Positions 60,959 through 64,000 of a stretch of DNA of 64,000 nt are shown here, piece by piece. The notes beneath the pieces are model-generated. The model saw only the letters and a program-made list of their open reading frames with translations, had not been told where the DNA came from and searched no databases. This DNA is from Leucothrix pacifica (GTDB lineage Bacteria > Pseudomonadota > Gammaproteobacteria > Thiotrichales > Thiotrichaceae). Every line of letters begins with the position of its first letter. The first letter of the stretch is position 1. Made by a program: the position numbers and the translations under genes. The stretch covers positions 1 to 64,000 of the forward strand of contig NZ_QGKM01000056.1 of the NCBI RefSeq assembly GCF_003172875.1, in the 5' to 3' direction.

Positions 60959-62812
60959 TTAGTATTTCATTTTGATACTGTTTTGCATGGTCTGAATCAC
61001 CTTAAAGGCATCCTTTAGATATTCACGTTCTAACTGAGGAATGTCCTTTGGTGGCAGGAAGTTATCGGCTTTCTCATTGCGCTTAATTTGCCGGGTTTGG
61101 TGTTGTATTTTTTGCTCACCAATAAACTCAAAAGCGGCCAATAAATCGGCTGCGCCATCTTCACTTAGACTGTTAGTACCGGCAGCCTGCAGGATGCGCT
61201 CCCGGGTATTCACTGTTTTGATACCTTCTGCCAGAGCATATATGCGTGCTAAATCGACGATGGGCGCCGTGCCATTTAGTTTAAGATCCAGAGTGTCTTT
61301 ATGTTCACCGTCTTCAATTAATACAAACCCACGGAAGAAACCTAGAGGTGGACGTAGTCCCAATGCGTTTTTAGCCAGCAGTCCAAGGAATAGTGTGTTC
61401 TTTTGTGAGCGCTCTAACATGCGATCTCGTATTTCATCCAGTAGATAATCTTCTCCGTGGATGGTTCTGAAGTCAAAGAACGTACTGGCGTTGAGCAAAG
61501 CTTGAGGGTCCGGAGTATCAATCCAGTTTTCGAAGTATTTGTCCCAGGTTGCCTGTGTTTGGCGGTACTCCGGATTCATCGCCATAATGTTACCGGGGCA
61601 ATGAATAAACCCGCACTCCGCTAATCCATCACACACGAAGGTTCCGAGCTGGGTATACCAATCTATGTCTTTAGGGTCTAAGTCATTAGAAATGATTAAT
61701 GCATTGTCTTGGTCGGTATGTGAGGTTTGCTCACGACGTGCCTGAGAACCTGCCGCAACCCAGGAATAGGGTACGGGAGGTGGGCCGAGCTTTTCCTCCG
61801 CCAATTCAATTAATCGACGGGTGATTGCACCATTCACCGCGCTAACCGCTTTACCGATGTGGTCAGCACTGGCATCCATATCCGTTAATTGTACTTGTAG
61901 CTGTGGAATTACTTTGCTTTCTTGTGCCAGTGTTGCGATGTCTTTTGCACGTGCGATCGACGTACTTAAGTAGACCGTATTCTTACTTTCGAATTTAATC
62001 AGGTCAGTAGAGGTGATCATCCCAAGTAGCTGATTGTTATCTACGACTGGCAAGTGATGGATACCTTTACGCGTCATTAACATCAAGGCGTCGAAGGCAT
62101 TGCTACTCGGTTTGATGGAGCGCACCGAATGCGTCATGATCGAATCTGCAATGGCGTCGGTTGACATGCCTGTTGCAACACAATCCCGCCGGATATCGGT
62201 ATCCGTCAAAATACCAATGGCAGCACCGTTAGTATCTGTCACCATGATGCTTGAGACATCATGCTCCGACATTTTTATAGACGCTTCAAGAATGCTGCTA
62301 CCTGATGCGATAGTGATTGCTGGTGAGCTATAGATGGTCTCAATTTCATTATAGATTAAGGCGGATCCCGTGCTGCTATTTGTATTGGCTTTAATCAGAT
62401 TTTGACTAAGTCCGCCCCGGATGTGTTTGATAACCATATCAAGCACGGTCTGATTGCTATCAGGCTCTGTGGCTATGTCTTTAAGAGCATTGGTGTCCAG
62501 ACTATACACCAGCATGTCTTCAGTAACCTCGCCTGAATGCTCTTTAGTGTCTGGCTCAGTCATTAAGAGGGTCAGGAGGTCTCCTTCTGCTGCTTTACCA
62601 ATAAGTCGACCACTTTTTGAGGATAGTGAGATGGCACCTTTGCGGATGATCATCAGGCGACTTGATTCAGTTTCCGCAGACACAGTCGTTCCACGACGCA
62701 AATATCGGATGCGAATTTCCTGAGTGAGTTGTTCCAATGTGGACTGAGGCAAGCGGTCAAGTGGAGTAACCTTGCTTATAAAATCACATATTTCTTTCAG
62801 TTCAATATCCAT
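60959..62812 (-). CDS. cNMP-binding / CBS / DUF294 nucleotidyltransferase-like protein
   Basis: This 617-residue regulator has four parts. A cyclic-nucleotide-binding-like domain covers about 10-130 (YLRRGTTVSAETESSRLMII). Two CBS domains cover about 155-285 (GILTDTDIRRDCV and LLGMITSTDLIKFE). A DUF294 nucleotidyltransferase-like domain follows at about 320-450 with GSQARREQTSHTDQDNALI, the G-S plus DxD pattern of GlnD-like enzymes. A C-terminal DUF294 helical domain completes it (RPPLGFFRGFVL, then LDLKLNGTAPIVDLARIYAL). Such proteins are found with acetate-type symporters and are thought to sense nucleotides and control them. The symporter gene is just upstream on the same strand. Confidence 0.9.
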   Translation of the reverse strand: MDIELKEICDFISKVTPLDRLPQSTLEQLTQEIRIRYLRRGTTVSAETESSRLMIIRKGAISLSSKSGRLIGKAAEGDLLTLLMTEPDTKEHSGEVTEDMLVYSLDTNALKDIATEPDSNQTVLDMVIKHIRGGLSQNLIKANTNSSTGSALIYNEIETIYSSPAITIASGSSILEASIKMSEHDVSSIMVTDTNGAAIGILTDTDIRRDCVATGMSTDAIADSIMTHSVRSIKPSSNAFDALMLMTRKGIHHLPVVDNNQLLGMITSTDLIKFESKNTVYLSTSIARAKDIATLAQESKVIPQLQVQLTDMDASADHIGKAVSAVNGAITRRLIELAEEKLGPPPVPYSWVAAGSQARREQTSHTDQDNALIISNDLDPKDIDWYTQLGTFVCDGLAECGFIHCPGNIMAMNPEYRQTQATWDKYFENWIDTPDPQALLNASTFFDFRTIHGEDYLLDEIRDRMLERSQKNTLFLGLLAKNALGLRPPLGFFRGFVLIEDGEHKDTLDLKLNGTAPIVDLARIYALAEGIKTVNTRERILQAAGTNSLSEDGAADLLAAFEFIGEQKIQHQTRQIKRNEKADNFLPPKDIPQLEREYLKDAFKVIQTMQNSIKMKY

Positions 62813-62923
62813 CGTAGCACCTGATTAGTAAGATTAGTTCATTATCATTCAAAGACTTATGAATACATATGACATTGATCAAGCTTATAGGAAAGAGCGT
62901 AAAAAATCCGTATCTCAGATACA

Positions 62924-62949
62924 AGAAAGGCTCCCGAAGGAGCCTTTCT
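62924..62949 (-). terminator. Hairpin after the symporter gene
   Basis: AGAAAGGCTCC (62924-62934) and GGAGCCTTTCT (62939-62949) are perfect 11-base arms. On the minus strand the loop is TTCG, a stable tetraloop. The T-rich right arm runs into TGT, so it can serve as a terminator of the symporter gene. Confidence 0.82.
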
Positions 62950-62973
62950 GTTACTAGTTTCTAAGAGTAGATC

Positions 62974-64000
62974 TTAGTGGCTAGTGTCTGCCGCACCAGC
63001 ACCAGCTGGGATACGGAAGTTGTCAACCATGTCACGGATCTCTTGTGGAGCAGGACCAGTCATCTTAGTAACTACCCAAGCAACTACGAAGTTAACGATC
63101 GCACCTACCACACCAAACGCGTTTGGTGAGATACCCATGAACCAGTTAGGCTCCATGTCACCCAGGAACGCAGTTCCAGGAATAAACATAATACCCTTGT
63201 GCTGGAATACGTAGAACAGAGTGATACCGATACCAGCCAACATACCTGCAATACCTGCTGTGCTGCTGATGTTCTTAGAGAAGATACCCATCATCAGAGC
63301 CGGGAAGATAGAGGAAGCTGCCAGACCAAAGGCCAGTGCTACCGTACCTGCCGCGAAACCAGGAGGATTTAATCCTAACCAACCAGCTAGTAATACCGAG
63401 AGTGTCATTACGACTCGACTCGCCATTAATTCGCCTTTCTCTGACATGTTCGGTGAGAGTACACCTTTCATCAAGTCATGAGATATGGATGAGGATATTG
63501 CCAACAACAAACCTGCCGCTGTTGAGAGTGCTGCTGCCAGACCACCGGCTGCGATCAATGCGATTACCCAGTTAGGTAGCTGCGCGATCTCAGGGTTAGC
63601 AAGTACCATGATGTCACGGTCAACTTTAACCATTTCATTGGTTTCTTTGTCAGCAGTGTATTGGATCTTACCATCGCCATTCTTATCTTCGAACTTCAGA
63701 AGACCAGTCTGTTCCCAGTTCTTGAACCACTGTGGACGTGCTTCATACTCCAGAGGACCAGCTGCAGGCTGAAGAGTAGACATCAGGTTCATACGAGCCA
63801 TTGCGCCAACAGCAGGAGCAACAGTGTATAGACATGCGATGAATACTAGTGCCCAACCAGCAGAAGAACGAGCATCTTTAACTGTAGGTACAGTGAAGAA
63901 ACGCATAATTACGTGTGGCAGACCAGCAGTACCGATCATAAGAGATGCAGTGTAAGCAAACATGTTCAGGCTGCTGCCTAGCTTTGCAGTGGTGTACTCT
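62974..64000 (-). CDS. Sodium:solute symporter, VC_2705/ActP-like (partial, 5' end outside)
   Basis: This is the C-terminal 341 residues or so of a sodium:solute symporter; the frame stays open past the right edge (EYTTAKLGSSLNMFAYT before the internal Met at 63963). Membrane segments alternate along the sequence, with IGTAGLPHVIMRFFTVPTVK near its start, typical of the acetate/solute symporter branch. A cytosolic-looking loop LKFEDKNGDGKIQY contains an EF-hand-like DxNxDGxI string. The group (TIGR03648, VC_2705 type) is usually preceded by a small DUF4212 gene and followed by the DUF294 and exonuclease genes, as seen here. Acetate is the likely substrate by relation and context. Confidence 0.88.
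   Translation of the reverse strand, partial: EYTTAKLGSSLNMFAYTASLMIGTAGLPHVIMRFFTVPTVKDARSSAGWALVFIACLYTVAPAVGAMARMNLMSTLQPAAGPLEYEARPQWFKNWEQTGLLKFEDKNGDGKIQYTADKETNEMVKVDRDIMVLANPEIAQLPNWVIALIAAGGLAAALSTAAGLLLAISSSISHDLMKGVLSPNMSEKGELMASRVVMTLSVLLAGWLGLNPPGFAAGTVALAFGLAASSIFPALMMGIFSKNISSTAGIAGMLAGIGITLFYVFQHKGIMFIPGTAFLGDMEPNWFMGISPNAFGVVGAIVNFVVAWVVTKMTGPAPQEIRDMVDNFRIPAGAGAADTSH

Overview
The window reads as chromosomal DNA of a gammaproteobacterium. Supporting signs are a hemC-hemD-hemX-hemY operon, an NqrM maturation protein for the Na+-translocating NADH:quinone reductase, TrmJ, a VC_2705-type sodium:solute symporter next to its usual DUF294/CBS and exonuclease partners, and a Pil-Chp-like chemosensory set. 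Base composition looks moderate (judged by eye, not computed). A class I PHA synthase together with a class III-type PhaE/PhaC pair would fit a marine or sulfur-cycling lineage such as Thiotrichales, but that placement is a guess. I saw no rRNA, tRNA, CRISPR array, insertion sequence or phage gene.

Layout. 1-8.8 kb: housekeeping genes (ilvA, rpiA, an RraA-like protein, a small lipoprotein, an exported thioredoxin-like protein, hemCDXY). 8.9-18.1 kb: envelope and accessory genes, led by a secreted protein of about 1790 residues built from SdrD-B-like and DUF11-like modules, then a membrane protein, a DUF1853 protein carrying a hexanucleotide repeat, a di-haem peroxidase and a Sel1 protein. 18.4-27.5 kb: a catabolic island. 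A TRAP transporter, flavin reductase, aldo/keto reductase and SsuD-like flavin monooxygenase lie on the minus strand; a divergent GntR regulator, a Gfo/Idh/MocA protein and an MFS transporter lie on the plus strand. I read it as a candidate oxygenolytic sulfonate locus, possibly for sulfoquinovose. 27.6-39.1 kb: membrane and envelope genes (YczE-like, ankyrin, FadL-like, His/Gly-rich lipoprotein, a truncated alpha-2-macroglobulin-like protein, a DegS/AlgW-like protease) plus trmJ and a malic enzyme.

39.4-59 kb: acetyl-CoA and polyhydroxyalkanoate genes interrupted by a chemosensory operon. The order is acs, a class I phaC with a histone-like tail, a five-gene Chp-like system, phaA, phaB, a PatZ-like acyl-CoA ligase/acetyltransferase, a class I/II histone-deacetylase-fold protein, the repressor gene phaR, and phaE-like plus class III phaC. 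A TGC-RR-TGC motif recurs upstream of phaC, phaB and phaR/phaE and may be the PhaR operator. 59-64 kb: gamma carbonic anhydrase, CBS protein, NqrM, exonuclease, cNMP/CBS/DUF294 protein, and the 3' part of an acetate-type symporter that runs off the right edge.

How the parts fit: acetate enters through the symporter, Acs activates it, the PatZ-like and deacetylase proteins could switch Acs by lysine acetylation, and surplus acetyl-CoA goes through PhaA and PhaB to two different PHA synthases. The catabolic island would supply carbon, and perhaps sulfite, from an imported organosulfonate. All functions are inferred from sequence reading only.
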